This document shows, piece by piece, positions 7,809 through 17,186 of a stretch of 64,000 bases of DNA. The position numbers were made by a program, and so were the translations under genes. The notes under the pieces were generated by a model that saw only the letters and a list, made by a program, of their open reading frames with translations, did not search any database and was not told where the DNA came from. Positions within the stretch are counted from its first letter, which is position 1. Each line of letters starts with the position of its first letter. This DNA comes from an uncultured Eggerthellaceae bacterium (GTDB lineage Bacteria > Actinomycetota > Coriobacteriia > Coriobacteriales > Eggerthellaceae): NCBI GenBank assembly GCA_937892845.1, contig CALBGP010000001.1, positions 1 through 64,000 of the forward strand, given 5' to 3'.

Positions 7809-8899
7809 GTATTGGATTCTCCTTCAAGTGCAAGCCTGATAAAAGCCGCGAATTCCTCAAGTTCCATGGGTTTGATTTCGGCTTGGCCTGCAGAGGCTGC
7901 GATGACAACATTCATGACGGAGCCATGACGTTTTTTGTCGGTCAATGCCGCCTGGTACAGATCATCCGCAGACAAAGCTCCTAGATCAAGCTCAGGAAGA
8001 CGAGTTGGCAGATGGGCCGCTTTGATGGCGGCAAGGAGCGCATGGCCGGCGTCTTCATCCATAAGGCCGAGCTTAAGACTTGATTGCGCACAGAGCGCCA
8101 TCCCGCACGCAACGGCATAGCCATGGGATACCGAATAGCCAGAAAGACGTTCGATAGCGTGGCCGAGCGTGTGGCCGAAATTCAAAGTCTGACGAATACC
8201 TGACTCGAACTCATCTTGTGTAACGATATCACGCTTGATGGAAACACATCTTTCTATGACCTGAGGAAGGCGTGGGTCTTCTGGTGTTAACGACGTGGAC
8301 AAATCATCCAAAAGGCGCGCATCGGCAATGGCGCCGTATTTAATGACTTCGGCACACCCATCAGTGAAATAATGCGGATCGAGCGTGCTGAGCGCGGATG
8401 TGTCGATGAGCACAGCATTCGGTTGGAAGAAACAGCCGGCTAGGTTCTTCCCGGATGGAAGATCAACGGCAGTTTTGCCGCCAACGGAAGAATCTACGCA
8501 AGCGAGCAGCGACGTGGGAACCTGAATGCATGAACATCCGCGCATATACGTGGCTGCCGTGAAACCGGCAATGTCGCCGACGACCCCACCGCCCAAAGCA
8601 ATGATCACATCATTGCGTGAAAGACCGGCTTGACAGCATGCTTCCAGGCATTGCGCATATGTAGAGATTGTTTTGGACGCTTCCCCTGCAGCAATGACAT
8701 GGAGGAAGGATTCGATTTTAGACGAGGAAAGCGAATCGGCCACCCTTTCCGCATACAGGGGAGCCACATTCGTGTCGGAAATAATCAGCGTCCTTGATGC
8801 ATCTGTGGTGGATTCGACCAGCTTCCCTACCTCATCGAACGACAGTTCATCGATGAGCACATCGTAGGAAGTGGAGGCTTTGACTTCGATTCGCGCCAT
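7793..8899 (-). CDS. aroB: 3-dehydroquinate synthase
   Basis: Second shikimate-pathway step: NAD- and metal-dependent cyclisation of DAHP to 3-dehydroquinate. The 368-residue length is typical. ALGGGVVGDIAGF forms the NAD site, TSLLACVDSSVGGKTAVD the substrate site, and NFGHTLGHAIE carries metal-binding His residues. The ATG shares its A with the tyrA stop (TGATG), so translation is coupled to tyrA; the 3' end overlaps aroC by 16 bases. Confidence 0.96.
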   Translation of the reverse strand: MARIEVKASTSYDVLIDELSFDEVGKLVESTTDASRTLIISDTNVAPLYAERVADSLSSSKIESFLHVIAAGEASKTISTYAQCLEACCQAGLSRNDVIIALGGGVVGDIAGFTAATYMRGCSCIQVPTSLLACVDSSVGGKTAVDLPSGKNLAGCFFQPNAVLIDTSALSTLDPHYFTDGCAEVIKYGAIADARLLDDLSTSLTPEDPRLPQVIERCVSIKRDIVTQDEFESGIRQTLNFGHTLGHAIERLSGYSVSHGYAVACGMALCAQSSLKLGLMDEDAGHALLAAIKAAHLPTRLPELDLGALSADDLYQAALTDKKRHGSVMNVVIAASAGQAEIKPMELEEFAAFIRLALEGESNTCRPR

Positions 8900-9795
8900 C
8901 AGCGGACCTGCGATTCGGAAAAACGTCCGTCGGCGGTCAATTTGGCCTGGGATCCCTGAGCAAGAAGAGAGCGTAGCGTTTGCCCGTCCCCAGACACCAA
9001 AGCATCATGATACGAGTTAAGCGTATCGATCATGCGCTTGATTTCGTCGGCGAGAAAATCAGAATTAGCCAAGAACAGCTCGGTCCACATGTCCGGATTC
9101 AATTCCGCCACCCTGGTGAGGTCTCTGTAACTGCCAGCGGAAAAGCCTTTATGATCCATTGCGGTGGGGCTCATGGCGAATGAAGAAGATACGATATGGG
9201 CAAGCTGCGAGGTGTAGGCGATGATTCTGTCATGGTTTTCCGCAGTGGTGACAGAATATGAAGCGAAGCCTACGGGCTCTAGCTCAAAGCAGATCCGAGA
9301 TTCGAGAGTGTCTTCGGCATCTGGAGGAAGAACCAAAACCATAGGCTGACCTGCGAACAGGTCACCGCGAGCATGTCGGTAACCGCTATGGTGGGTTCCA
9401 GCCATGGGATGACCGCCTACAAATGCGAATCCATATTCCTTTGCAATTTCGAAACAGGGTTCGCAGATGGCCCGCTTAATGCCTCCGCAATCCAGCACCA
9501 TGGCGCCGGATGAAATGCACGCTGCATTGTTCGTGATCCAGTCTATAGTGGCTGAGGGATATAAAGCCACGATGACAAGCGAGCACTGCGCAAGGCTGTC
9601 ACGCGTAACCGGTCCGCAGACAGTGCCTTCGGCCATTGATGCTTGGAGGGTTCGCTCATCGATATCGAATCCGTAAACCTTGATTCCTGCGTCAGCGTAT
9701 GCTTTCGCGAACGACCCGCCTATAAGTCCAAGCCCGATGATAGCAACTGACCGCTCGTTGCGGTGTTCATCATGTGCATTCATGGATCCTACCAT
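8899..9795 (-). CDS. tyrA: prephenate dehydrogenase
   Basis: NAD(P)-dependent oxidative decarboxylation of prephenate to 4-hydroxyphenylpyruvate, the tyrosine branch. About 298 residues with an N-terminal Rossmann fold (IIGLGLIGGSFAKAY, then acidic FDID, which favours NAD) and the catalytic GGHPMAGTHHSGY. The length leaves no room for a C-terminal ACT domain, so tyrosine inhibition, if any, acts otherwise. The start is uncertain: ATG at 9795 overlaps the aroF stop, while ATG at 9783 removes only four residues; neither has a strong ribosome site. Confidence 0.93.
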   Translation of the reverse strand: MVGSMNAHDEHRNERSVAIIGLGLIGGSFAKAYADAGIKVYGFDIDERTLQASMAEGTVCGPVTRDSLAQCSLVIVALYPSATIDWITNNAACISSGAMVLDCGGIKRAICEPCFEIAKEYGFAFVGGHPMAGTHHSGYRHARGDLFAGQPMVLVLPPDAEDTLESRICFELEPVGFASYSVTTAENHDRIIAYTSQLAHIVSSSFAMSPTAMDHKGFSAGSYRDLTRVAELNPDMWTELFLANSDFLADEIKRMIDTLNSYHDALVSGDGQTLRSLLAQGSQAKLTADGRFSESQVR

Positions 9796-10802
9796 TCTGC
9801 CGTAACGGCCGAGCGGATGATGCCAACACGTTTCATCATGTCTTCGAACTGCACCGGCAGAAGCGCCTGGGCGCCGTCAGATGCTGCGTGCGCGGGGTCA
9901 TGATGCACTTCCACTTCAAGACCGTCGGCAAGTGCAGCGGTCGCGGCGCAGGCGACGGGGGTCACAAAGCGCGTATATCCCGTGGCATGGCTCGGGTCGG
10001 CTATGATGGGCAGATGCGTAAGCTCCCTCAAGACCGGGATGGCACTGACGTCGAACGTGTTTCGCGTCCGTTTTTCAAACGTGCGGATCCCCCGCTCGCA
10101 GAGCATGACATTCTGATTGCCTTCGGACATGATGTATTCGGCGCTCATCAGCAGCTCATCGAGAGTAGCGGACATCCCCCTCTTGAGAAGCACCGGTTTG
10201 TTGCTGCGTCCAAGTTCTTTGAGCAAAGTGAAGTTCTGCATATTGCGGGCGCCCACCTGGAGGATATCCATATCTGCGAATAGATCCAGATCGGATGCGT
10301 CCATGATTTCCGTCACAATGGGCAGTCCGAATTCCTTTTTCACGTTGGCCAAGATTTCCAGACCTGCTTTTCCCATTCCTTGGAAAGCATAAGGTGACGT
10401 CCTGGGCTTGAAAGCCCCACCGCGAAACACCGTAGCCCCTGCCTTTTTCACGGCACCTGCGATGGTCATGCACTGTTCTTCGCTTTCCACCGAGCAAGGG
10501 CCCGCCATGACGACAAAGTTGCCTTTTCCACCGATCTTGACACCATCGACATCAATGACCGTGTCATCGGGATGGAACGTGCGATTGGCCTTTTTGAACG
10601 GCTCGGAAACTCGCTTGACGGATTCGACGGAATCCATAGATTCAAGAAGATGCGGATCGATGCCTGTGGTATCGCCGATCAAACCCACGATGGTTTGCTT
10701 TTCGCCGACGATGACATGCGGCTGCACGCCGCGATCTTCGAGCTTTTCAAGTAGGTGGTCGAGGCTCTCTTTTGCCGTGCCTTGCTTGATGATGACTATC
10801 AT
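9789..10802 (-). CDS. aroF: DAHP synthase, class I-beta with regulatory domain
   Basis: First shikimate step: condensation of phosphoenolpyruvate and erythrose-4-phosphate. 337 residues. Residues 1-70 (MIVIIKQGTAKESLD onward) form the ferredoxin-like domain that gives Phe/Tyr inhibition in Thermotoga-type enzymes. The barrel follows with VMAGPCSVESEEQ, FRGGAFKPRTSPYAFQG and ADPSHATG. I chose ATG at 10802 because AAGGAGG lies 8 bases before it; the frame continues upstream through the leader hairpin without a better site. It is the first gene of the aro operon. A second DAHP synthase of another subclass begins at 63507. Confidence 0.95.
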   Translation of the reverse strand: MIVIIKQGTAKESLDHLLEKLEDRGVQPHVIVGEKQTIVGLIGDTTGIDPHLLESMDSVESVKRVSEPFKKANRTFHPDDTVIDVDGVKIGGKGNFVVMAGPCSVESEEQCMTIAGAVKKAGATVFRGGAFKPRTSPYAFQGMGKAGLEILANVKKEFGLPIVTEIMDASDLDLFADMDILQVGARNMQNFTLLKELGRSNKPVLLKRGMSATLDELLMSAEYIMSEGNQNVMLCERGIRTFEKRTRNTFDVSAIPVLRELTHLPIIADPSHATGYTRFVTPVACAATAALADGLEVEVHHDPAHAASDGAQALLPVQFEDMMKRVGIIRSAVTAEW

Positions 10803-10860
10803 GGATGAAGCCTCCTTGATGACGTTCGATGGGACCTGATGCAATGGCCCCGTATAGACG

Positions 10861-10890
10861 AAAAGATGCCGCGACACAGTGCGCGGCATC
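10861..10890 (-). terminator. terminator or attenuator hairpin before aroF
   Basis: On the minus strand GATGCCGCG and CGCGGCATC form a perfect 9-bp stem with an 8-base loop, followed by four U residues (10861-10864). It lies about 60 bases before aroF, downstream of the candidate aroF promoter. It may end gpmI transcripts or attenuate the aro operon. Confidence 0.55.
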
Positions 10891-10911
10891 AATCCTGTGC
10901 GTTGTCGGCAC

Positions 10912-10941
10912 ATAATAGCACTTTAGTGTGCGAAAGTGCTA
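10912..10941 (-). promoter_or_regulatory. palindrome overlapping a -10 box before the aro operon
   Basis: TAGCACTTT (10916-10924) and AAAGTGCTA (10933-10941) are a perfect 9-bp inverted repeat. On the minus strand its end runs into TATTAT (10912-10917), a plausible -10 for aroF. No good -35 is seen. A repressor dimer bound here would cover the promoter. It could also be a hairpin at the end of gpmI. Confidence 0.4.
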
Positions 10942-10960
10942 GAAGATTGCCATCAGGATA

Positions 10961-12496
10961 TCAAGATAGCAGATTGCTTCCCGTGAACTGCTCTGGAACG
11001 GGAAGACCAATGGCGGAAAGCAACGTGGGAGCTATATCGCAAAGCGCGCCGCGATCGGCTTTCAGGCTCAGGTTCTGCCCAGATGAATCAACGAGAATGA
11101 GCGGAACAGGGGCGGTTGTATGCGCGGTGTGCGGAGAACCGTCTTCCGCGAGCATCTTATCAGCATTGCCATGGTCTGCGGTAATAAGGGCGATGCCGTT
11201 CTTGCGGCGAAGGGCATCGATAACCTGGCCCACACCGGCATCGACGGCCTCGACCGCTTCGATGGCCGCCGGAGTAGATCCCGTATGCCCCACCATATCG
11301 CAATTTGCGAAGTTCACGATGTACACATCGGCGGTATCGGCGTCAATGGCGGCTGCAAGAGAGGAGGCCACTTCAGGTTCGCTCATGCACGGCTGCAGAT
11401 CGTAAGTGGCAACTTTGGGGCTGGCAATGAGCACACGTTCCTCCCCCGCTTTGGGAGCTTCGACTCCCCCGTTGAAAAAGAAGGTGACGTGCGCGTACTT
11501 CTCGGTCTCTGCAATGCGATACTGACGAAGGCCCGCCGAAGACAGCACGTCGGCCAGGACGTTTTCGGGGAATTGCTTGGGGAAGGCAACCGGGGCGGGT
11601 ATCAGGGGATCGTATTCGGTCAGGCAGACGAATGAGACGTTTACACTGCGTTGCCTGGGGAAACCGTCGAAATCCTCATCAAGGATAGTGTGACTGATCT
11701 CTCGGGCTCGATCGGGACGGAAATTGAAGAAGATGACGGCATCGCCATCCCGCATTCCACGAGAATCGATTGCAACAGGCTCAATGAATTCATCGGTGAT
11801 GCCTTCCGCATACGAATCTGCCATAACCTGAGCAGGCGTTCGATCAGTGCAGGGGGCGCCGCAGACCAACGCCGAATAGGCGCGTTCGACGCGGTCCCAG
11901 CGCTTATCTCGGTCCATTGCGAAATATCGCCCGGAAATGCTTGCGATGTGAACCCTGTTCGACGCGTTTCTCGTGTCGATGAACGCTTGGAGCTTGTTAA
12001 TATAGCCTGCTCCGCTTGAAGGCGGAACATCCCTGCCGTCCATGAAGCAATGGACGCGAATATCATCGATGCCGAATTCCAGGGCGCGATCGATCAGGGC
12101 GAACAGATGCTCGTCAGAAGAATGCACACCACCATCGGAAAGCAAGCCCATCAGATGGAGGGCGCCGCCATGGGATACGACGGATTCGAAGGCATCGTTG
12201 AGAACGGCATTGCCGGAAAGGGACCCTTCTCGACAGGCTTTGTTGATGCGCGTCAATTCTTGATAGACAACGCGGCCTGCGCCGATGTTGAGATGACCGA
12301 CCTCGGAGTTGCCCATCTGCCCATCGGGCAAGCCCACGGATTCCCCTGAAGCATCAAGCAGAATATGCGGGCATGTTTCGAACAATGCGTCGAGATTTGG
12401 CGTATGGGCGGCTGAGATTGCGTTTGCAGGGCCAGCCTGGTCTATGCCGAATCCGTCCATGATAACCAACAGAGCAGGAAGATGGTATGTGGACAT
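10961..12496 (-). CDS. gpmI: 2,3-bisphosphoglycerate-independent phosphoglycerate mutase
   Basis: Glycolytic isomerisation of 3- and 2-phosphoglycerate using two Mn ions, 511 residues, typical for this alkaline-phosphatase-superfamily enzyme. ALLVIMDGFGI holds the first metal Asp and GQMGNSEVGHLNIGAGR the catalytic Ser; FMDGRDVPPSSG and the C-terminal ITADHGNADKM carry further ligands. ATG at 12496 follows AAAGAG. It is the fourth gene of gap-pgk-tpiA-gpmI, with a stem-loop in the gap after tpiA. Enolase is not in the window. Confidence 0.96.
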   Translation of the reverse strand: MSTYHLPALLVIMDGFGIDQAGPANAISAAHTPNLDALFETCPHILLDASGESVGLPDGQMGNSEVGHLNIGAGRVVYQELTRINKACREGSLSGNAVLNDAFESVVSHGGALHLMGLLSDGGVHSSDEHLFALIDRALEFGIDDIRVHCFMDGRDVPPSSGAGYINKLQAFIDTRNASNRVHIASISGRYFAMDRDKRWDRVERAYSALVCGAPCTDRTPAQVMADSYAEGITDEFIEPVAIDSRGMRDGDAVIFFNFRPDRAREISHTILDEDFDGFPRQRSVNVSFVCLTEYDPLIPAPVAFPKQFPENVLADVLSSAGLRQYRIAETEKYAHVTFFFNGGVEAPKAGEERVLIASPKVATYDLQPCMSEPEVASSLAAAIDADTADVYIVNFANCDMVGHTGSTPAAIEAVEAVDAGVGQVIDALRRKNGIALITADHGNADKMLAEDGSPHTAHTTAPVPLILVDSSGQNLSLKADRGALCDIAPTLLSAIGLPVPEQFTGSNLLS

Positions 12497-12520
12497 GTTC
12501 ACTCTTTCTGAATACGCCGA

Positions 12521-12544
12521 ACGGACCCGTAGGTGCGGGTCCGT
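12521..12544 (-). other. stem-loop between tpiA and gpmI
   Basis: ACGGACCCG and CGGGTCCGT form a perfect 9-bp stem with a 6-base loop and no U tract. It fits an mRNA-stabilising or processing hairpin that sets gpmI levels apart from tpiA; its function is inferred. Confidence 0.5.
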
Positions 12545-12554
12545 TTCGTAGTGA

Positions 12555-13325
12555 CTAATGAGCAGAAATCGAGGCAGCAGCCGCCTTGACCAGTTCTGCA
12601 AAATCCGATGCGTCCAATGCCGCACCGCCTATCAAGCCTCCATCGATATCAGGACAGGCCATGAGCGCTTCGACATTGGCGGGCTTCATAGATCCGCCGT
12701 ACAGAATCCTCGTTGAGCCTGCAACCTGATCCCCGAACATCTCCGAAAGGGTTGCACGGATTGCGGAGCAGACTTCTTGGGCTTGTTCCGGAAGAGCGGT
12801 TCTGCCGGTTCCGATGGCCCATACGGGCTCGTAGGCTACGACGCAGTCCGCCATTTCCTGGGGATCAAGACCTGCGAACGCGGCTTTGACCTGCGCACAT
12901 ACGAACTCCAATGTGCGGCCCGATTCCCTGACATGCAGACTTTCACCCACGCATACGATAGCGCCGACCTTGGATGCGACCAATGCCTTCACCTTGCGGT
13001 TGACGTCTTCATCGGTTTCGGCGAACATCTCACGGCGTTCGGAGTGGCCGACAATGCTCCATGTGCACCCGACGTCTTTGATCATGGGAATGCTGATTTC
13101 ACCCGTGAAGGCACCCGACGCTTCCCAGTGCACATTCTGAGCACCGACCTCGATAAGCGACTTGTCGTAGTCGAGCACGGTGTACACGGACCGCAAATCA
13201 ATGGCGGGAGGGCACAGGATCACATCGACCTGCTCCCATGCGGGAGCAAAACGATTCTGTATGGCTTGAGCCAAAACGACGCTTTCAGCGGGCGTCATAT
13301 TCATCTTCCAATTGCCGGCCATCAT
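12555..13325 (-). CDS. tpiA: triosephosphate isomerase
   Basis: Interconverts dihydroxyacetone phosphate and glyceraldehyde-3-phosphate. 256 residues with AGNWKMN (catalytic Lys), VGHSERREMF (catalytic His), AYEPVWAIGTG (catalytic Glu) and the C-terminal phosphate loops LYGGSMKP and GGLIGGAALD. No in-frame ATG, GTG or TTG lies between the pgk stop codon and 13325, so translation must start at MMAGNWKMN. That removes the three or four residues that normally precede the first strand. The ribosome site there is weak (GCAGG), so initiation may depend on coupling to pgk, 37 bases upstream. Confidence 0.93.
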   Translation of the reverse strand: MMAGNWKMNMTPAESVVLAQAIQNRFAPAWEQVDVILCPPAIDLRSVYTVLDYDKSLIEVGAQNVHWEASGAFTGEISIPMIKDVGCTWSIVGHSERREMFAETDEDVNRKVKALVASKVGAIVCVGESLHVRESGRTLEFVCAQVKAAFAGLDPQEMADCVVAYEPVWAIGTGRTALPEQAQEVCSAIRATLSEMFGDQVAGSTRILYGGSMKPANVEALMACPDIDGGLIGGAALDASDFAELVKAAAASISAH

Positions 13326-13362
13326 AGGGGTACGGCCTGCGGTTGCCTTCCTCTCGGAGCGG

Positions 13363-14544
13363 CTAAGCCAACGCGGCGACACCGGGGAGCTCCTTACCTT
13401 CAACCAATTCCATGGAGGCACCGCCGCCAGTGGAAATGAACGTCATCTCGGATGCAAGGCCGAACTTGTTAACGGCGGCAACGGAATCGCCTCCACCGAT
13501 GATGGTGGCTGCGTCTGCATTGGCAGCTACGGCTTCAGCTACCGCCTTGGTGCCATGTTCGAAGGATTTCATTTCGAAAACGCCCATGGGGCCGTTCCAG
13601 AAGACGGTTTGACCTTCGGCGATGGCGGCGGCGTACACAGCTTCGGTTTCAGGCCCGATATCCAGACCCATCATGGAGTCAGGGATGCTGTCGACGTTGC
13701 AGGTCAAGCAGTTCGCATCATCAGCGAATGCGTCCGCGCACACGACATCGACGGGAAGCAGCAGCTTGACGCCTTTCGCCTGGGCCTTCTCCATCATTTC
13801 GCCGGCCCGTGCAATCCAGTCTTCTTCTTTAAGCGATGTGCCTACGGATTTACCCTGAGCCAGAAGGAAGGTGAAGCACATTCCGCCACCGATGATGATG
13901 GTATCCGCCTTGTCGATGAGGGCATCGATCACGCCTACCTTATCGGAGACCTTCGAGCCACCCAAGATGGCGACGAAGGGGCGCTTGGGGGCATCGAGCA
14001 TCCCCGCAAGCGTATCCACCTCTCCAGCCAGCAGGAACCCCGCGTAGGCGGGAAGAAGGTGCGCAACGCCGGTGGTTGAAGCATGGGCGCGATGTGCGGT
14101 ACCGAATGCATCGTTTACATAGATGTCCGCCAGGGCAGCAAGCTCGCTGCAGAACTCGGGGTCGTTTTTCTTCTCTCGCTTGTCGAAGCGGAGGTTTTCC
14201 AAAACGACGATGCTGCCCGAATCCATGGCTTCGATTTTCGACAGAGCATCCGGACCCACAGTGTCGGACGCAAAGGCCACAGGAGCATCCACAAGAGAAG
14301 CAAGATGGGCTGCGGCGGGGGCGAGAGAGAACTTCTCTTCGAAACCAGCGCCTTCGGGACGCCCCAAATGGCTCATGAGAATAACTTTCGCCTTCTGCTC
14401 AAGCAGATAGTTGATGGTCGGCAAAGCAGCGCGAATTCGGGTATCGTCGGTTACGACTCCGTCTTTGCAGGGAACATTGAAATCGACGCGGACGAGCACC
14501 TTCTTATCCGCAACATCGACTCCCTCGATGGTCTTGATAGCCAT
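13363..14544 (-). CDS. pgk: phosphoglycerate kinase
   Basis: Makes ATP from 1,3-bisphosphoglycerate in glycolysis. 393 residues, normal length. The N-terminal domain shows VLVRVDFNVPCKDG, the HLGRPEG substrate loop and VLENLRFDKREKKND; the C-terminal nucleotide domain shows AILGGSKVSDKVGVI, FWNGPMGVFE and GGGDSVAAV. ATG at 14544 follows AAGGAG. It lies between gap and tpiA in one operon. Confidence 0.97.
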   Translation of the reverse strand: MAIKTIEGVDVADKKVLVRVDFNVPCKDGVVTDDTRIRAALPTINYLLEQKAKVILMSHLGRPEGAGFEEKFSLAPAAAHLASLVDAPVAFASDTVGPDALSKIEAMDSGSIVVLENLRFDKREKKNDPEFCSELAALADIYVNDAFGTAHRAHASTTGVAHLLPAYAGFLLAGEVDTLAGMLDAPKRPFVAILGGSKVSDKVGVIDALIDKADTIIIGGGMCFTFLLAQGKSVGTSLKEEDWIARAGEMMEKAQAKGVKLLLPVDVVCADAFADDANCLTCNVDSIPDSMMGLDIGPETEAVYAAAIAEGQTVFWNGPMGVFEMKSFEHGTKAVAEAVAANADAATIIGGGDSVAAVNKFGLASEMTFISTGGGASMELVEGKELPGVAALA

Positions 14545-14621
14545 GTTCGACTCCTTACAAATATCCATAGGAATACAGGTGCGCCGCCCGATCGGCGGCG
14601 TGGCAATAAGGCCAGGAAACA

Positions 14622-14651
14622 GATTGCGCCGCTCGCATGAACGGCGCAATC
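14622..14651 (-). other. stem-loop between gap and pgk
   Basis: GATTGCGCCG and CGGCGCAATC form a perfect 10-bp stem with a 10-base loop directly after the gap stop codon, without a U tract. A second GC-rich inverted repeat lies at 14582-14600. Such hairpins often protect gap mRNA after processing; here this is inference. Confidence 0.5.
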
Positions 14652-14666
14652 GGAATGCCCGTATGC

Positions 14667-15671
<1,005 letters not shown>

Positions 15672-15706
15672 CTAACCCCTTTCTTGGTGTTTCCATACGC
15701 AAGAGG

Positions 15707-15733
15707 ATTATACGCCAGCAGCCGGCTTGTCGC
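15707..15733 (-). promoter_or_regulatory. candidate gap operon promoter
   Basis: On the minus strand a perfect TATAAT (15707-15712) lies 15 bases after GCGACA (15728-15733), a partial -35. An inverted repeat GCAGCCGG/CCGGCTGC at about 15717-15753 overlaps the -35 area and may be an operator or the ffh terminator. Confidence 0.4.
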
Positions 15734-15776
15734 ATCCTAGGGACGAACCGGCTGCATAACCTTCCGACAATTGGCG

Positions 15777-17183
15777 CTATTTATCCATCATGTCTTGGAT
15801 TTTCTTCAAATCCGCCATGGACATGCCGCCCATGCCGGGGATTCCCAAACGTGCACGCCGGCCTTTTTTGCCCTTCTTGCCTTTGCCGCCGCCCTCAACG
15901 ACAGGCATCATCTTGCGCATCATCTTCTTTGTTTCGTTGAATTGTTTCATGAGCATGTTGACATCCTGAACGCTCACGCCTGCGCCGCGGGCAATACGGG
16001 CCCTTCGGCTTCCGTTGAGCAGTTCAGGCTTCTGCCGCTCTTGCTCAGTCATGGAAAAGATGATGGCTTCCATGCGATCAAGGGCGGATTCGTCGACTTG
16101 GCCCGACGCCATGGCTTTGTCGCCGCCCGGCAGAGCGGAGAGCAACTTGCCAACACCGCCCATTTTCTTGACCTGCTTCTTCATTTCAAGAAAGTCGTTG
16201 AGATTGAGCTGGGCTTTGGCCATGCGCTCCGCTGTCTGGGCTTCGACCTCTTCTGCTTTGAGCTTTGCAGCCTGCTCCACGAAGCTGACGACATCCCCCA
16301 TGCCCAGTATGCGTTTCGCCATTCGGTCGGGATGGAATTCCTCCAGGCTATCCGGTTTCTCACCTGCGGAGATGAACATGATGGGCTTGCCGGTGACCTG
16401 CTTGAGGGACAGTGCGCCGCCGCCTCGGGCGTCACCGTCCATCTTGGACATGATGACACCATCGAAGTCCACTTTTTCAGCGAACGCGGAAGCCACGTTG
16501 ACGGCATCCTGGCCCGTCATGGCGTCAACGACCATGAGGATGGCATCGGGGGTGACGGCCGATTTGATGGCCTGCGCCTCCTGCATCATCTCCTCATCCA
16601 CATGGAGACGACCTGCGGTGTCGACGATGACCACGTCGCGGAGGTTGTCGATGGCGAAGCGAACGCCTTCAGAAGCTATGGCCACGGGATCTTTTCCGTC
16701 ACCGCGATAGACTTTGACACCGATCTCGCCGCCGAGGGTTTCCAACTGATCGGCAGCCGCAGGACGATACACGTCGCAGGCGACGAGCACGGGGCTGTGA
16801 CCCTTCTGCTTGAGCAGGTAGGCAAGCTTCGAAGCTGCAGTGGTTTTGCCTGAACCCTGGAGACCTACCAGCATGATCACATTGGGCATGCGGTTGGAAA
16901 GCACCAGCTTCGCATCGGATTCGCCGAGCAACCTCGTGAGTTCGTCAAGAACAACCTTGATGACGTTTTGGGCCGGCGTCAAGGAATCAAGGACATCAGC
17001 GGTCAAGCAACGCAGTTTGGCGTTTGCGACAAAGGTTTTCACCACTTTGAAATTGACATCGGCTTCGAGCAGCGCCATCCGGATATCGCGCATGGCCGCA
17101 TCGATATCAGCCTCGGTCAGACGGCCTTTGCCACGCAGGTTGGAGAAAACGCCCTGCAGTCGATCGGAGAGATTGTCGAACAT
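15777..17183 (-). CDS. ffh: signal recognition particle protein Ffh
   Basis: SRP54 GTPase that binds signal sequences and targets ribosomes to the membrane with FtsY. 468 residues: N domain (1-90), G domain with GLQGSGKTTAASKL (107-120), DTAGRLHVDEEMM and SKMDGDARGG, then a Met-rich M domain (about 300-468) ending in GMGGMSMADLKKIQDMMDK, which binds SRP RNA and signal peptides. It starts 3 bases after the ftsY stop, so the SRP GTPase and its receptor are coexpressed. Confidence 0.97.
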   Translation of the reverse strand: MFDNLSDRLQGVFSNLRGKGRLTEADIDAAMRDIRMALLEADVNFKVVKTFVANAKLRCLTADVLDSLTPAQNVIKVVLDELTRLLGESDAKLVLSNRMPNVIMLVGLQGSGKTTAASKLAYLLKQKGHSPVLVACDVYRPAAADQLETLGGEIGVKVYRGDGKDPVAIASEGVRFAIDNLRDVVIVDTAGRLHVDEEMMQEAQAIKSAVTPDAILMVVDAMTGQDAVNVASAFAEKVDFDGVIMSKMDGDARGGGALSLKQVTGKPIMFISAGEKPDSLEEFHPDRMAKRILGMGDVVSFVEQAAKLKAEEVEAQTAERMAKAQLNLNDFLEMKKQVKKMGGVGKLLSALPGGDKAMASGQVDESALDRMEAIIFSMTEQERQKPELLNGSRRARIARGAGVSVQDVNMLMKQFNETKKMMRKMMPVVEGGGKGKKGKKGRRARLGIPGMGGMSMADLKKIQDMMDK

Positions 17184-17186
17184 GAA

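Noticed and set aside
10803..10905. Phe/Tyr leader peptide controlling aroF
   Set aside because: The leader frame runs on into aroF without a stop and has only one Phe and one Tyr codon.
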